Source of the DNA: Dermatemys mawii
Taxonomy: Eukaryota; Chordata; Testudines; Dermatemydidae
NCBI GenBank assembly: GCA_007922305.1
Contig: ML677366.1
Location: 8,521,615 to 8,585,614, forward strand
Reading direction: 5' to 3'
Length of the DNA: 64,000 nucleotides
The notes beneath the pieces were generated by a model that had not been told where the DNA came from, made no database searches, and saw only the letters and a list, made by a program, of their open reading frames with translations. The position numbers and the translations under genes are program-made. Positions 1 through 11,139 of the stretch are shown here, in pieces. Position 1 is the first letter of the stretch, and each line of letters opens with the position of its first letter.

Positions 1-660
1 AAGGCTCTTGGCATTTTAACACACCCTTAAAAATATCATTACATCTCAGCAACATTAAAATAATCAGTTCAAGAGGAACTTGGCCAGCCAGTCACCTACC
101 ATGATTTCTTTCTGTCCCTTCCTTTTTGTGGGAGTAGACTCTCAGCCTTCTTCAAAAACTCTATCCAATGTGTTTTTTGCAGTGCGTCTGGAAAATTTCC
201 AAGTCTGGCTATTTTGGACCAAAGGAAGGTGGGCCTGGGGGGATGGAATGAGTTCTTGACTTCTGGAGCCTTCACAGAGAATGTCCTGCCAGCTGCTCTT
301 TCTATTACAGCAGAGTCTTTAATTACTTGATCATATACTATTCTGGGGCATTTTTTCCCTACAATTTATTTTTATTCTCCTCCAGTTACATATTAACACT
401 CTCATATGTAGTAGTAGAGCTACTGACTTGTTTTAATTTTACAACATCACAGCCTTGCGTAGGTGTTGCTCTGGTGCGATGCCACAAATTAAAGTGAACA
501 CATAGACATCATATATATATGCTGACAAATATTTGTTATGACTCTGATCCAAAACCCATCAAAGTCAAGGGGAATCTTTCCATTGGTGTTTGGATCTGGC
601 CTTGTTACTCTACATTGTTCAATAGGTAAACTATGGTAAGAATGGTTTTCTTTGTATTTT
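1..660. other. Unique AT-rich sequence, nothing recognised
   Basis: No gene, repeat family or RNA is recognised in this stretch. All frames are broken by stops at ordinary spacing. It is ordinary vertebrate intergenic or intronic sequence. Confidence 0.5.
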
Positions 661-666
661 TCATAC

Positions 667-770
667 CAGTGGTATCCAGGGACCCTGGAATATGAACACT
701 ACATTCTCCTGTGGCCCATGGCCTATCAGGATAATCTGCTGGCAGACTGCGATACAGTTTGTTTACATTG
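667..770 (+). mobile_element. Older truncated copy of the same hAT-like family
   Basis: Bases 711-770 align with 798-857 of the neighbouring element, sharing the CATCAGG, CTGGCAGAC and ACAGTTTGTT blocks and ending at the same family position. A degenerate CAGTGGT at 667 may be its left terminus. It ends exactly where the intact copy starts, which suggests nested insertion or tandem duplication. The expected downstream remainder of this copy is not visible after 1130. Confidence 0.5.
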
Positions 771-1130
771 CAGTGGTGGGCAACCTGCAGCCTACGGGCT
801 GCACATGGCTCATCAGGGTAATCCGCTGGCAGACCGTGGGACAGTTTGTTGATATTGACCGTCTGCAGATAAGGCCGCCTGCAGCTCCCAGCGGCGAGGT
901 TCACCGTTCCTGGCCAATGGGAGCTGCGGGAAGCAGTACAGGGTTGCAGGGACCTGATGACTGCTGCTTCCTGCAGCTCCCACTGGACGGGAATGGTGAA
1001 CCACAGCTAATGTGAACTGTGGGCGGCCCTGCATGCAGACGGTCAATATCAACAAACTGTCTCACAGTCCACCAGCGGACTACCCTGATGGGCTGTGTGC
1101 GGCCCGTGAGCTGCAGGTTGCCCACCACTA
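771..1130. mobile_element. Palindromic hAT-like MITE, long inverted arms
   Basis: The left end CAGTGGTGGGCAACCTGC is mirrored by the right end GCAGGTTGCCCACCACTA (last base changed). Homology between the arms runs inward for roughly 165 bp, so the element is nearly one large foldback. Shared landmarks in both arms are a TCAGGGTAGTCCGCTGG-type block, an ACAGTTTGTTGATATTGACCG block and a GGGAGCTGC block. I recognise this as a common non-autonomous hAT-type repeat of turtles and crocodilians. The 8-bp flanks (TTACATTG and TCCTAGAA) do not match, so the insertion boundaries are not proven. The interval 711-770 is a second, diverged copy of 798-857, so an older copy of the same family lies directly upstream. 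Open frames on both strands here are by-products of the GC-rich palindrome. Confidence 0.8.
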
Positions 1131-1502
1131 TCCTAGAAGATGATTCACACGAGTATCTGATTCTGTGGAGAGAAAAAAACACTGCATGGTATTTTGGACA
1201 TTGGGTGCAAATGACTGAAAAAAAACAGCTAGAATAGAAACTTTTACTATAGAGGTCACTAGCTACCATTTGTTTCTACAAAATATTAAAATTTGGAGCA
1301 TCAGCCACATCACTCAGAAATGTGCGTTGGCACCGAAAGGTTTTCAGTGAGCAAATGTAAGCAAGTACTAAGGGCCATACCCTCAGCTGGTGTAAACTGC
1401 TGTAGCTCCATTGTGGAGCTCTGTCAATTTACACGAGCTAAGGATCTGGCCCTGTACTGGGTTCTGCTCACTCGGTGCAGTCTAGCGGTAACAGAATAAA
1501 AA

Positions 1503-1541
1503 TTCTCTAATGATAAATTAGAGAAATTTATCATTAGAGAA
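1503..1541. repeat. Perfect 17-bp hairpin with 5-nt loop
   Basis: Bases 1503-1519 are the exact reverse complement of 1525-1541, leaving a five-base loop AGAGA. The stem is AT-rich. No terminator function applies to this kind of genome. The sequence may be a young inversion or slippage product, or the core of a MITE too worn to recognise. Confidence 0.85.
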
Positions 1542-1544
1542 ATT

Positions 1545-2470
1545 CAACTTGATAGTAAAGGGAAGTGGGCTGCCTGGAGAGAAACCTCAGTTGTTGCCTT
1601 TAGGACTTGCTAGGCTAACTCCAAACTCTTATTTATATTATGATACTTGCCACCATCGTTCATTAGTTAGTATGTGTTCATAATTGTGGACTGCTACAGA
1701 CAGAAAATAAGGACCTAAATATTTAACCTTAGAAGGAAGAACTCATTTACAGGAATTCCAACTTTATGAACTAAGGTTATAAATATCTCAGATGTACTGC
1801 AACCAACATACTATAATGAGACCACATGAATGGCTGTCATCATCTTTAACCTTCAATTGTTTAAAAGCTCAGATCTTCATTTGTATTAAGGGTTAGCAAA
1901 GATGAACAATGAAGCAAGCTGTCCAATCATCAGACATATGCTATTATGGAATACGTCACTGAAAGTAGCCATCCCACGGCCTTCTTCCTAATCACAGTAA
2001 CTCGGCTGTAGCCTGCCGAGAGTTTGAAAAAGATGTATATTTTAAAGTTGTCTGTGAGGCCTCAGTTATGCTAGAAAAATGTTTTCACTTTCCCCGAGAA
2101 TGACTGAAATCAGAGGCCTGTTGATATTATAGATGTTTTAAATATTCAAATTAAAAGACTGAAAACAAAGTGCATTTTAAAAAAAGGATGTTGTCCCTGG
2201 CAAAGGTCTGTTTTGAGGTGTGTTTCTATAGAACTGGACTTCAGGATCTCCTATATGCTAAATCCTTGTCTTAATAATGTCTCTTTGTGTGAGACGTTGG
2301 ACTAGTATCTCATTTCTCCACTATAGTTGACCTTTCTGGGCAAGGAAGAAGGGTGCCTATACTGCTAAATTTAGTCCCATAGAGTGAGTTCCACGAACAT
2401 AAGCCAGTTGACCTAGGCTCTGAGACTTGCTGCTGCAATTTTTTTTTCCTTTTCGCTGTGTAGCTATGCC
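1545..2470. other. AT-rich sequence, nothing recognised
   Basis: No coding frame, RNA or known repeat can be named here. The composition is ordinary. Confidence 0.45.
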
Positions 2471-2471
2471 A

Positions 2472-2575
2472 TAAGTGACTTTCTCAAAGTCACACAGGAA
2501 GTCTGTGGTCAGGCAGAGAGTACAACCTAGATCTCTGGACTCTCAATCTTGTGCTTCAGCCAGAAGACCAGCCTT
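2472..2575 (+). repeat. MIR-type SINE remnant
   Basis: The motif order matches the MIR core and tail: GTGACTTTCTCAAAGTCACACAGGAAGTCTGTGG, read here as two adjacent blocks, followed by an ACCTAGATCTC tract. It is strongly diverged and truncated, as expected for this ancient family. Confidence 0.6.
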
Positions 2576-2724
2576 CCTAAATGCTAAAGTACTGTTATTC
2601 TAATCAGACGTCTGAACTCATGAGGGGAAAAAAAAATCCTGTGTTACAGAAAGCTTTATTACAATGCAGAATGATACAATATGCTCAATTAACACATTTA
2701 CTGCCAAGGAAGAAAATACAAACA

Positions 2725-4400
2725 AATTGATTAATTAAACAGTAATAAGTCACCAGGACTAATGGGATTCACTGAAGAGTACTGAGGAACTCAGACATGA
2801 AACTGCAGAACTACTACCTGTGGTGTATAACCTATCACTTATATCAGCTTCCATACCAGATGACAGCTAATGTGACACTAATTTCTAAAAAAGGCTCCTG
2901 AGGCAATCCTGGCAATTATAGGCCAATAAACCTAACTTCAGTACCAGGCAAATTGGTGGAAACTGTAGAACAGAACAGAATTATCAGACAGAGATGAACA
3001 TGATTTTTTGGGGAAGAGTCAACACGGCTTTTGTAAAGGGAAATCATCCCTCATCAGTCTGTTAGAATTCTTTGAGGGGATCAGCATGTAGACAAGTGTG
3101 ATGCAGTGGATATTGTGTTCTTGGATTTTCAGAAAGCCTTTGACAAGGTCCCTTACCAAAGGCTCTTAAGCAAAGCAGGCTGTCATGGGATAAGAGGGAA
3201 GATCCTCTCATATATCAGTAACTGGTTAAAAGACAGGAAACAAACGGTTGGAATAAATGGTCTGTTTTCAGAATGGAGAGAGATAAATAGCAGTGTCCCA
3301 CAGAGATCTGTGAGGGGAGCAGTCCTATTCAACACGTTCGTAAAAGATCTGGAAAAAGGGTATACAATGAGGTGGCAAAGTTTGCAGATGATACAAAATT
3401 ACTCACGATAGCTAAGTCCAAAACAGACTGCGAAGAGTTAAAAAGGGATCTCACAAAACTGTGTGACTAGGCAAGAAAAATGGCAGATAAAATTCATTGT
3501 TGATAAATGCAAAGTAATACATATTGGAAAACATAATCCCAATTATACATACAAAATGATGGGATCTAAATAGCTGTTACCTCTCAAGAAAGATCTTGGA
3601 GTCACTGTGGATAGTTCCCTGAAACCATCCACTCAATGTGCAGCAGCAGTCAAAAAAGCTACCAGTGCTAGAAACCATTAGGAAAGGGATAGATAATAAA
3701 GTAGAAAATATCATAATGCCCCTGTATAAATCCATGGTTCCCCCACACTTTTAATACTGCTTGCAGTTCTGGTCACTTCATCTCAAAAAAGATATATTAG
3801 AAATAAAAAAGATAGAGTCAAAGGTAACAAAAATGATTAAGGGTATGGAACAGCTTCCATATGAGGAGACATTAAAAACACTTGGACTATTTAGTTTGGA
3901 AAAGAGATGACTAACGGGAGAATATGATAGATGCCTATACAATCATGAATGGGGATTTGAATGGAGAAGTGAATAAGGAAGTGTTATTTACCCCTTCATG
4001 TAACACAAAAACTGGGGTCACTGAATGAAATTAATAGGCAGGAGGTTTAAAATAAACACAATGAAGTATTTCCTCAAAAAATTGTGGAACTCATTGCCAG
4101 GGGATATTGTGAAGGCCAAAATTATAACTGGATTCTAAACAAAATTAGATAAGTTCATGGAGGATAGGCCCATCAGTGGCTATTAGTGAAGATGGTCAGG
4201 GATCTACCTTTTGCTATGGATGGTCCTAGGCCTTGGACTGACAGATGCTGGGATTGGACAACAAGAAATCAATTGCTTGATGATTTCCCTGTTGTGTTCG
4301 TTTCCTTTGAAGCATCTGGCAATGGCTTCTGTTGGAAGAAGTATACTGGTCTAGATGGAACATTGTCTGACCCAGTGTGGCCATTATTATATTCTTATAT
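2725..4400 (+). mobile_element. CR1 LINE, 5'-truncated, defective
   Basis: CR1 is a non-LTR retrotransposon family dominant in sauropsids. The copy enters at the pre-RT region near 2735 (a CACCAGGACTAATGG block, where active copies encode the P-G-P-D-G type region). It runs through the reverse transcriptase and ends near 4400 in the GGCCATTATTATATTCTTAT tail, resembling the turtle CR1 3' terminus. RT motif A (LDFQKAFDKV) and motif B (a degenerate VPQxSVxGxVLF) lie in one frame at 3106-3365. Motif C (FADDTKL) follows at about 3380 in another frame. Frameshifts and stops mean it cannot encode a protein. The 5' truncation is typical of target-primed reverse transcription. Confidence 0.9.
3106..3411 (+). 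pseudogene. CR1 reverse transcriptase fragment
   Basis: This is the longest open stretch in the CR1 copy. Near the start DIVFLDFQKAFDKVPYQRLL carries RT motif A with its catalytic aspartate. Further on, SSVPQRSVRGAVLF corresponds to the motif B block, where the family usually has a glycine-rich SGVPQGSVLG. The catalytic FADD box is encoded just inside the 3' end but in a different frame (codon start at 3372), so a frameshift separates motifs B and C. The ATG at 3106 is an internal codon, not a true start. Confidence 0.9.
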
Positions 4401-4429
4401 AAGTCAAAAATTAAAAAAAAATGTTCTTG

Positions 4430-4545
4430 ATTTTTCAACTAAAATACCAAAAATTTAAAGAAAAACAAAATTTTTTCATGAAAACCCATTTTTCTTAAAA
4501 AAACCAAAACACTCTTTAACCAAGTCTGCTCATTTTCACAAATAA
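4430..4545. repeat. A/T-rich AAAATTTT-type repeat
   Basis: This stretch is made of AAAATTTTTTCATGAAAA-like segments directly downstream of the CR1 tail. Similar AAATTTTGAAA-style sequences recur at 6265-6370, 42310-42600 and 55140-55620. This suggests a diverged dispersed family, but boundaries are unclear. Confidence 0.3.
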
Positions 4546-4599
4546 TCTATGCTCAGGATTTGAACCCAAAACTTGTGTGGTGAAAGGCTGCACCTAGTC

Positions 4600-5277
4600 C
4601 AAGGGTGGGCAAACTACGGCCCATGGGCTGAATCCAGCCCGTCAGGGCTTTGTATCCAGCCAGCAGATTTGCCACCCTTGTGGTGCCCCGCTCTGCTCCG
4701 GAAAGCACTTGGCACCAGGTCCCTGCCGCCCCACAGGTGTGCGGAGCCCTTTGCTCCCTGCTCGCAGGGCCAGCAGGGACGTGGTGCCGGCCACTTCCCA
4801 GAGTGGAGCGGCGCGGGGTCTGGGCCAAGGCCAGAGCAGGCAGGTAGAGAGCCTGTTCTGGCCTTGCTGCCACCCCATAGCCGCTCTAGGTAAGTGGCGC
4901 CAGGCCGGAGCCCACATCCCAAACCCCTCCTGCACCCTGCACCACAACCCTTTGCTCTGAGGCCGCTTCCGCACTCTGTGCCCCAACCCCTTGCCCTGAG
5001 CCCCCTGCTGCACCTTGCAGCCCTCCAGGCACCACTGCCCTGAACCCTTTCCCACACTGTGCACCCTAACTTCCTTCCCTGAGCCCCCACATATACCCCA
5101 CATGCCTCCTGTGCCCCAACCCCTTGCCCTGAACCCCTTCCTGCACACCGTACCCCTTCCTATACTCCACACTCCCTCCCGCTCCCCAACCCCTTGCCCC
5201 AGTCTTACAGTCATGGCCCTGCAAGCAATTTCCCCACCCTGATGTGGCCGTCGGGCCAAAAAGTTTGCCCAGCCCTG
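4600..5277. mobile_element. Non-autonomous hAT element with internal minisatellite
   Basis: The left terminus CAAGGGTGGGCAAACTACGG pairs with the right terminus AAAGTTTGCCCAGCCCTG as an imperfect terminal inverted repeat. Both sides are flanked by the exact 8-bp duplication ACCTAGTC (4592-4599 and 5278-5285), the hAT signature length. The interior is GC-rich. From about 4930 to 5200 it is a C-rich tandem array built on a CCCCAACCCCTTGCCCTGA-like unit of roughly 40-60 bp. No transposase is present. The several long open frames over this interval on both strands come from the lack of AT-rich stops and are not genes. Confidence 0.92.
4930..5200 (+). repeat. C-rich minisatellite inside the hAT element
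   Basis: The phrase CCCCAACCCCTTGCCCTGA occurs at about 4981 and 5112, with looser copies (CACAACCCTTTGCTCTGA, CCCCAACCCCTTGCCCCAG) at about 4942 and 5183. Intervening text repeats CCCTTCCTGCAC-like words. It behaves as an imperfect variable-number array and may differ in length between copies of the element. Confidence 0.7.
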
Positions 5278-5285
5278 ACCTAGTC

Positions 5286-6260
5286 ACACCTTGAATGGTA
5301 TTAGAATAAAATATTACACAGCCAAACACTGCAGTTTTGTGCCTTAACAAGAAGTGCCCAGCTCCAAAGGGCAGATCAGAAAACATAGTATAGGAACACA
5401 AATTTACTGAGTGACTTTCGACATTTCTATGGCAGTGTATGAAAAAAAAAATCACAACCGCACGTTCTGTATGATAAATAATGAAGAGTTTGCCAAGACA
5501 ACATAAACCTTTCTCACCATGTTACTGAAAAGTAGCCTATTCTGCAACATACTTTCAGTGTTACATCACAGAAGTGGTATCAGAAAATGGTTTATTGTAA
5601 ATTGCAACCCAGGTTGCCATCTATCCACTACAACTCCAGGAATCTGAACTCTGAAGTAATTTAGAGGTAGGGTTACAGCAAGAAGAAAGGATATCCTCCC
5701 TGGGAGATAAAACAATACACAGTGTTATGCCTTACAGATGTAGTGAGAGACAAAGCCATTGGAAATGGACATCAAGCTGGGGAAAACTTTTCTGAGACTA
5801 GAAAGCTTTTTCCATTAATATCAATTAAGAAGGTTTGTTTCCTGAGCACAAATGCTTATCCTGTTTCTCCCTCTGCCTTTATACTGCAATACAGAGTCTG
5901 TCTGATTTTAATTAAATCTGCTCTTATCACTTTGATTGAAACAAACAGCTGATCTTCCGATCAATTTGACCACCAGGCTGTATATTATAGCTTGTACAGC
6001 ACGTGGTAGTGCTTACAGTGTCAATAACAATAGCAGTATCACAAAATTGTATTTGTAGCCACCTTTCATTTTCTTGTAGATTTTCTCTAGGTCTTTACCT
6101 TCTATTATTGCATGAAGAATTTTGGCCTCCTCTTTTCTAATTAAATAGCAACTTTCTATGACCAGAAATTGAATTATCCCCTAATACACACCTACCATGG
6201 CACAACTGACCAAAATAAATGGTCACCATTGTATTTATGTACAAGTGATTTAACTCCATG
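5286..6260. other. AT-rich sequence, nothing recognised
   Basis: No support for a gene. An open frame at 5722-5952 has no recognisable domain and no splice or promoter context. Confidence 0.45.
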
Positions 6261-6395
6261 GGGCTGGATTAGAGCTAGGTGAAAATTTTAAAAGTTAGCC
6301 ATTTTGATGTACCTTTCAGTAGAAATTTTAAATTTTCATCCAAAAAGGAGGAAGGAGAAAAATGAAAATGTTCATGATTTGTCCTGTCCATGTTT

Positions 6396-6490
6396 TTTAC
6401 AGAAAGGTAAATAGAGGCACAGAGATGGTAGGTGATTTCCTCAAGATTACATAGGGGGTTAGCAACAGGAGTAGTTCTGACCTATAGGGC
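6396..6490 (+). repeat. MIR-type SINE remnant
   Basis: The order TTTACAGAAAGG, AGAGGCACAGAGATGG, GGTGATTTCCTCAAG, ATTACATAGGGGG follows the MIR consensus (gaaactgaggcacagagagg...gacttgcccaaggtcacacag). It is diverged and truncated at both ends. Confidence 0.65.
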
Positions 6491-7238
6491 TAGTTCTAAT
6501 TTGCTATTTTAAACTATGCCTCTTCTTTTGGAAAACAGATGCTGTGCATCTCAGACATTGCAGTGAATAATTGTCCCTGGGGAAGTAAACTATAATTAAA
6601 GGAAAGTTGAATGAGCAAGGAAAGCTATGGCTAAACATTAAACTGTATGGGTTGTAAGAAAATTCAACTTTTTGACTAATTCACAGAGCATCTATAAATT
6701 ACCGCATAATGTAATGTATCATGTCTCAGATACAAGAACAGTACTGAAAAGAATAATTTAGTTTCTTATACATAGTTAATGATGAATTACCATTTACATG
6801 TTTCAGCATTCACTAGTACATATGGCTATAATTCAGGAATCGTGACAGTACAAAGTCTACTACTCTAACAAAAGACTTGTATCAGACAATTATCTTGATG
6901 GTTTCTGTCTTGTTCATGGAGTAGCAGCGCATTCAAAGAGATTCGTAAGTTATCTGCCAGCTCTGGAAGTTTTTAGACACCAGAGAGCCTCTCCCCTCAA
7001 CCATAAAACACGTAAAAGAAAAACTAATGTTATTTTTGAACGTTACTTAAGAATGGTAGCGTTCTTTTCTTCTTTCTTTTCAGGAAGGCTGCAGTAAACC
7101 ATCAGTGTAGCCAGTTCTTTCAGTGCTATGCTTTTCCCAAGAGTCGTGGGCTATCTAGTCAATTCCTGAAGGGAGAGAGGCCTATTTTCTCTAGATGAAG
7201 AAACCAACCACTTTGACCTGGAGTATACAACTCATAGT

Positions 7239-7826
7239 TAAGGCTCAGATTTTGTCACAGGTATTTTTAGTTAAAGTCAGGGACAGATCAAGGGCAATAA
7301 AGAAAAATTCACAGAAGCCCGTGACCTGTCCCTGGCTTTTACTAAAAGTATCCATGACTAAATGGGGAGGGCTGAGCAGCTGCAGGGCCGGCTGGGAGGT
7401 CTGGGGCTCCCCACCACTCATGGGGGCTCAGAGCTCCATGATCTTGCTCTGCTGCTGCTCTGAGCTGTGGGCTGGGAGCTGCAGGGGGCCAAGCCAGGAG
7501 CTGCAGGGTCCCCCCCACCCACTACCTGTGGTGGCTCAGAGCCCCCCATCACCCAAGGCAGCCAGGAGCTGTGGTGTACTCCTGCTGCCCATGGCAGCCG
7601 GAAGCTTTGGGGTACCATGGTAGCTGGAAGCTGTAGAGGTCCCCCGCCACTTGCGGGGGCTGGGAGCTGTGGGGTTTCCCCACTGCCTCTGGCAGCTCGG
7701 AACTCAGGGACCCCCGCCTCCTCTGGCTGAAGTTGCAGGAGGTGGTGGGACCCCATAGCTCCCAGCTGCTGCACGCTGAAGTCACGGAAGTCTTTGGAAG
7801 ACCTCTGTGACAAAATCGTAGCTTTA
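7239..7826. mobile_element. Non-autonomous hAT element with VNTR-like core
   Basis: The left end TAAGGCTCAGATTTTGTCAC is mirrored by the right end GTGACAAAATCGTAGCTTTA. Exact 8-bp target duplications CTCATAGT sit at 7231-7238 and 7827-7834, indicating hAT-type transposition. Next to the left TIR is an internal foldback, in which GTCAGGGACAG near 7277 is answered by CCTGTCCCTGGC near 7327. From about 7370 to 7790 the core is GC-rich and repetitive (variants of GGGAGCTGCAGGG and its complement). There is no transposase. Open frames across the core, up to 145 codons, are compositional artefacts. Confidence 0.93.
7370..7790. repeat. GC-rich degenerate tandem core of the 7239-7826 element
   Basis: GAGCTG- and AGCTGTGG-type words recur every 30-70 bp with C-rich and G-rich spacers. 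Array length probably varies between copies. It has no coding value. Confidence 0.6.
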
Positions 7827-7834
7827 CTCATAGT

Positions 7835-9530
7835 GAACAAAGAAAGACCAACCATAACCTCTTTATCCTTTGAGCTATATGATTTTACAGACTGGACTAG
7901 GAGTATTGCTCACGTATGAGTAGGCTTGGAAAGATTAGATTTTTAATTGGTAAATGCTGATTTCACTGTACGCACACAACCAACAAAAAAATATTTCTAT
8001 TGATGATCATCTATATTTATAGATAGGTAAAGTGAGAAACATCTGGCTTGAGAACTTATTAGTGTTTAATTTAAGGATCTTTATTCTGCATATTTTGACA
8101 TGTGATGTTGACAGATTGTGTTTTAGCAGTAAAAGCTTTAAACTTTTTCAATCTCAACATCTATTGTCATTAAATAACTATTGCCTGCCCCACCCATTAT
8201 CGGACCTTCTATACCTTCCCACAACTGTGAAAATTTAAATAAATAATAAAAATGCTTAAAACCCAGAATTTTGAAGAACTGTTAAAATTTAATTTGAGAA
8301 AAACTAAATAAATGCTTAGACGTGAACACTGATGATAACTGTCAAAATTATAACAATATAAAAATTGAATTCTGCCAAGTGTATATATGAGTTAATGGAA
8401 ACCCATATGATAAATTTACCTCCCTGTATTTTATACGTAGTTGCATATAGAAAGGAAGCCTTTAAACTCCTTAGGTAATGCATATAATACACACTTAGGT
8501 ATCATAAAACCATTACAACGTAAGACAGTTATTTCAATGGAATACAAGAAAGTAACGTCATATACCACCATGAAAATAGAGCTGTGAAATATTCTAATAG
8601 TGAATTAACTACGGATGTCCTATGTGAACTACAGGATATCATTTATTTTTCCTGTGGACAATCAATCTACCTGTAGGACTTTGATGAACACAAAACAAAT
8701 TACACACAGATTCTCCTTCTGAGTTTAGCATATCTGGTTTTCATCATGGTTTGCTATCACCTGCTTCGTGTTATGGTTTAATGCACACCAACAATCCATA
8801 TCCCGAACCAAATAATCTCAACAGGAGAAATTAGATGCTGTAGTAGGCAACAGGCTCCAGTGGGAGAAAACCTGCCTCCTTTCTTAGGTTCTTCAGTTAA
8901 TTCAGTGAACTGTTGATGGATACCCACATTCCCTCAGAATCTTGAACCCAAATATTGGTCTTCTATTGGACAGATAAAACATTTTTGAAAATGCTCTGAC
9001 TCTTCCATTTAATCAAAAACTTTGTTTCTTGGACCAAGCAAAAAAAATCATCTCCATTTATTGACATTGTCACTTTTATTCTCAGCTGCTTATCAAAGAA
9101 GTTTCCATTGAGTCTGTCAGATTCCTTGATTAAATCATATGCCTCAGCTTTGAGCCTGTTTTTAGCTCAGTTGACATCTCGCCCTATATAAGCTTCTGCT
9201 TAGGGCTACCTCTTTCTCATTCAACCTGTCAATCCTAAATTTATCAAAATCCAAGATGGGGAGATCCTTTTAACCTATTTATCCACATTAGACAATTCTT
9301 GGTTTTTCCCTCAGGGAGATTTCTGGGAAGCTTTCTACTCTTCTGTCACTCTGTTAGGCTATCAAGGTTGTCACATATGTGCAATTCATTTGTAGTTCAG
9401 ATATTTGGTTAAGATAATGTCCGGGAGGTTATGAAGTTTTATAATACAGCACAACTAAGGGTCCCTGTTTGAGTCCAGGTTGAGGGTTATTTTGAGGTTC
9501 ATTCATGTCTGAAGACCTTACCTTAAAGAT
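7835..9530. other. AT-rich sequence, nothing recognised
   Basis: No gene or named repeat is supported. All frames are short and without recognisable domains. Confidence 0.45.
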
Positions 9531-9533
9531 CAT

Positions 9534-9632
9534 GGGCTTGATTTTCTTCTGACTTACATTGTTGTAAATCCACTGACTGCAGCAGATTTACTCTTGATTT
9601 ACATTGGGGTACGTGAGTGGAGAATCAGGACC
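9534..9632. repeat. Palindromic MITE-like repeat (TTACATTGGTGTAAATC family)
   Basis: The left part (GGGCTTGATTTTCTTCTGACTTACATTG) is mirrored by TTACATTGGGGTACGTGAGTGGAGAATCAGGACC, read here as two blocks. The interior has TGTAAATCC/GATTTACA complements. I recognise it as a short foldback element common in turtles. Other members in the window lie near 12571-12668, 12693-12757 and 51820-51860. Confidence 0.6.
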
Positions 9633-9639
9633 AATGTTT

Positions 9640-11010
9640 CTTTCTTATCAATTGGCCGCCTATATGAGACAACAGATCATGGTTTAAATACATTTTGTTA
9701 AGATGTAGAACTAATACTGTGGCCATTCCCCTCTGATTCTTGGTGCTCCACATATTCACTGATGTGGTGTAGAAATTTTTCCTAAGTTTTGTATATATGT
9801 TTATTATGCAACCCTAATCTGGACAATCCCCAAACTTTGGGAAAGTCTGGGTCCAGAGGCAAACTCTGCAACCTAAGCCAATGTTTAATATTTAGAGGTG
9901 AGGGTGAACATACAAATCAGTTCCAAACATCTATGATTAAATGGAAACCAATGGCTAAATTTACCTCCCTCTATTATTTGTATAGCCACATTTACAGTGC
10001 GAGAAGAGGGACACATGGCCAAGACAGTAGGACAGCCTGGCACAGAATCAAAATCCAGGTCACATCGCTGTAGCTGCCCTTTCATCTATAACAGGCTGAA
10101 CAAAGGCCCTGGATCAGAACACCCCCAACTGAGGGATTAGATCTGAATCAGCACAAGCCCAATTCTATATGCCTTGTAGACTATTATAGTTAATACTGAG
10201 TAAAGCTACTGAAATAGTTCATCACAGTATCTGAAAGTCCAGTCTCATTTATTGAAATTAGATATGAGGAGATATATTCATCTTTGGAGTAACTCCACTG
10301 GTTTAAGAGACTTCATCAGAGTTACTTCAGGAATGAATTAGCTTGAAGGTAGGTGTCTTACTGTAAAAAATTTCCATCCCGACTAGAAACTATCTGGGGT
10401 TCTATCAGTCCTTCATATGGAATGTCACTCCCTGGTATACTTTGGCATGTCACATGAATGAGTCTTAGCTATAAACTTTACCAGACTATCGGGTTCATCT
10501 GGAAATTAAGATATAAATCCAAAATATTTTAATATAATCACTGCTCTTTTCTTTGATGCATCTCATTATACTTTCCAGGCCTACTATATTTCTTCCATGA
10601 AGTTCACAAGATAAAATCAAGTTAATCAAATGCCATCTCCACCCCTCAACATGATATAAAAAGAAAAGAGAAGGAAAAGAAAAAGGAAAAAGGAAATCTA
10701 AGGTAACATCTTTCTCTGGCTCTCCCAGTGCATCTGGTCTTACCAGCATCTGTCTTCACTCTCAGGTCCTTATACCTGTGCAGAATCCCACTGAGGGTAC
10801 AATGGCTCTGAACTACTGGATGGATTCACAGGATTGGGGCCTAAGGCTGAGATTTTCAGAGTTTCCTAGGGAGTTTAGACCCACAGTTCCCATTGAAATT
10901 AGACTGTAAGATCTATGGGGTAGATGTCATGTCTATTTGTGCTGAGCTGCATTGAGCACTATATATTGTCAATACACGTCATAAATATTAACTAGCTAAT
11001 CCTCCCAGTT
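9640..11010. other. AT-rich sequence, nothing recognised
   Basis: A short weak palindrome related to other repeats may lie at 10840-10900 (GGCTGAGATTTTCAGAGTTTC). No gene is supported. Confidence 0.4.
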
Positions 11011-11014
11011 CGTT

Positions 11015-11130
11015 GAGGTGATGGTTAAGCATTATTATACCTGTTTTACAGAAAGGAAAACTAAGGCAGAGAGTAGCCATTCACATGGTGAGTAAATGGC
11101 AAGATAGGATTAGAACGCAGAGTCTTTGAA
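11015..11130 (+). repeat. MIR-type SINE remnant
   Basis: ATTATTATACCTGTTTTACAG, GGAAAACTAAGGCAGAGAG, CATTCACATGGTGAGTAAATGGC and GATTAGAACGCAG follow the MIR tail consensus in order. Confidence 0.7.
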
Positions 11131-11139
11131 CTTGTGAGA

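Noticed and set aside
901..1269. 122-codon frame on the minus strand
   Set aside because: It spans the palindromic hAT-like element and unrelated flank; no domain.
1503..1541. Rho-independent-type terminator
   Set aside because: The hairpin is AT-rich, the DNA is eukaryotic, and no gene ends there.
4614..5259. Long overlapping open frames on both strands (up to 205 codons)
   Set aside because: They lie wholly inside the GC-rich hAT element and its minisatellite, where stop codons are rare; several frames are open at once.
7195..7855. Overlapping frames up to 145 codons
   Set aside because: Explained by the GC-rich core of the 7239-7826 element.
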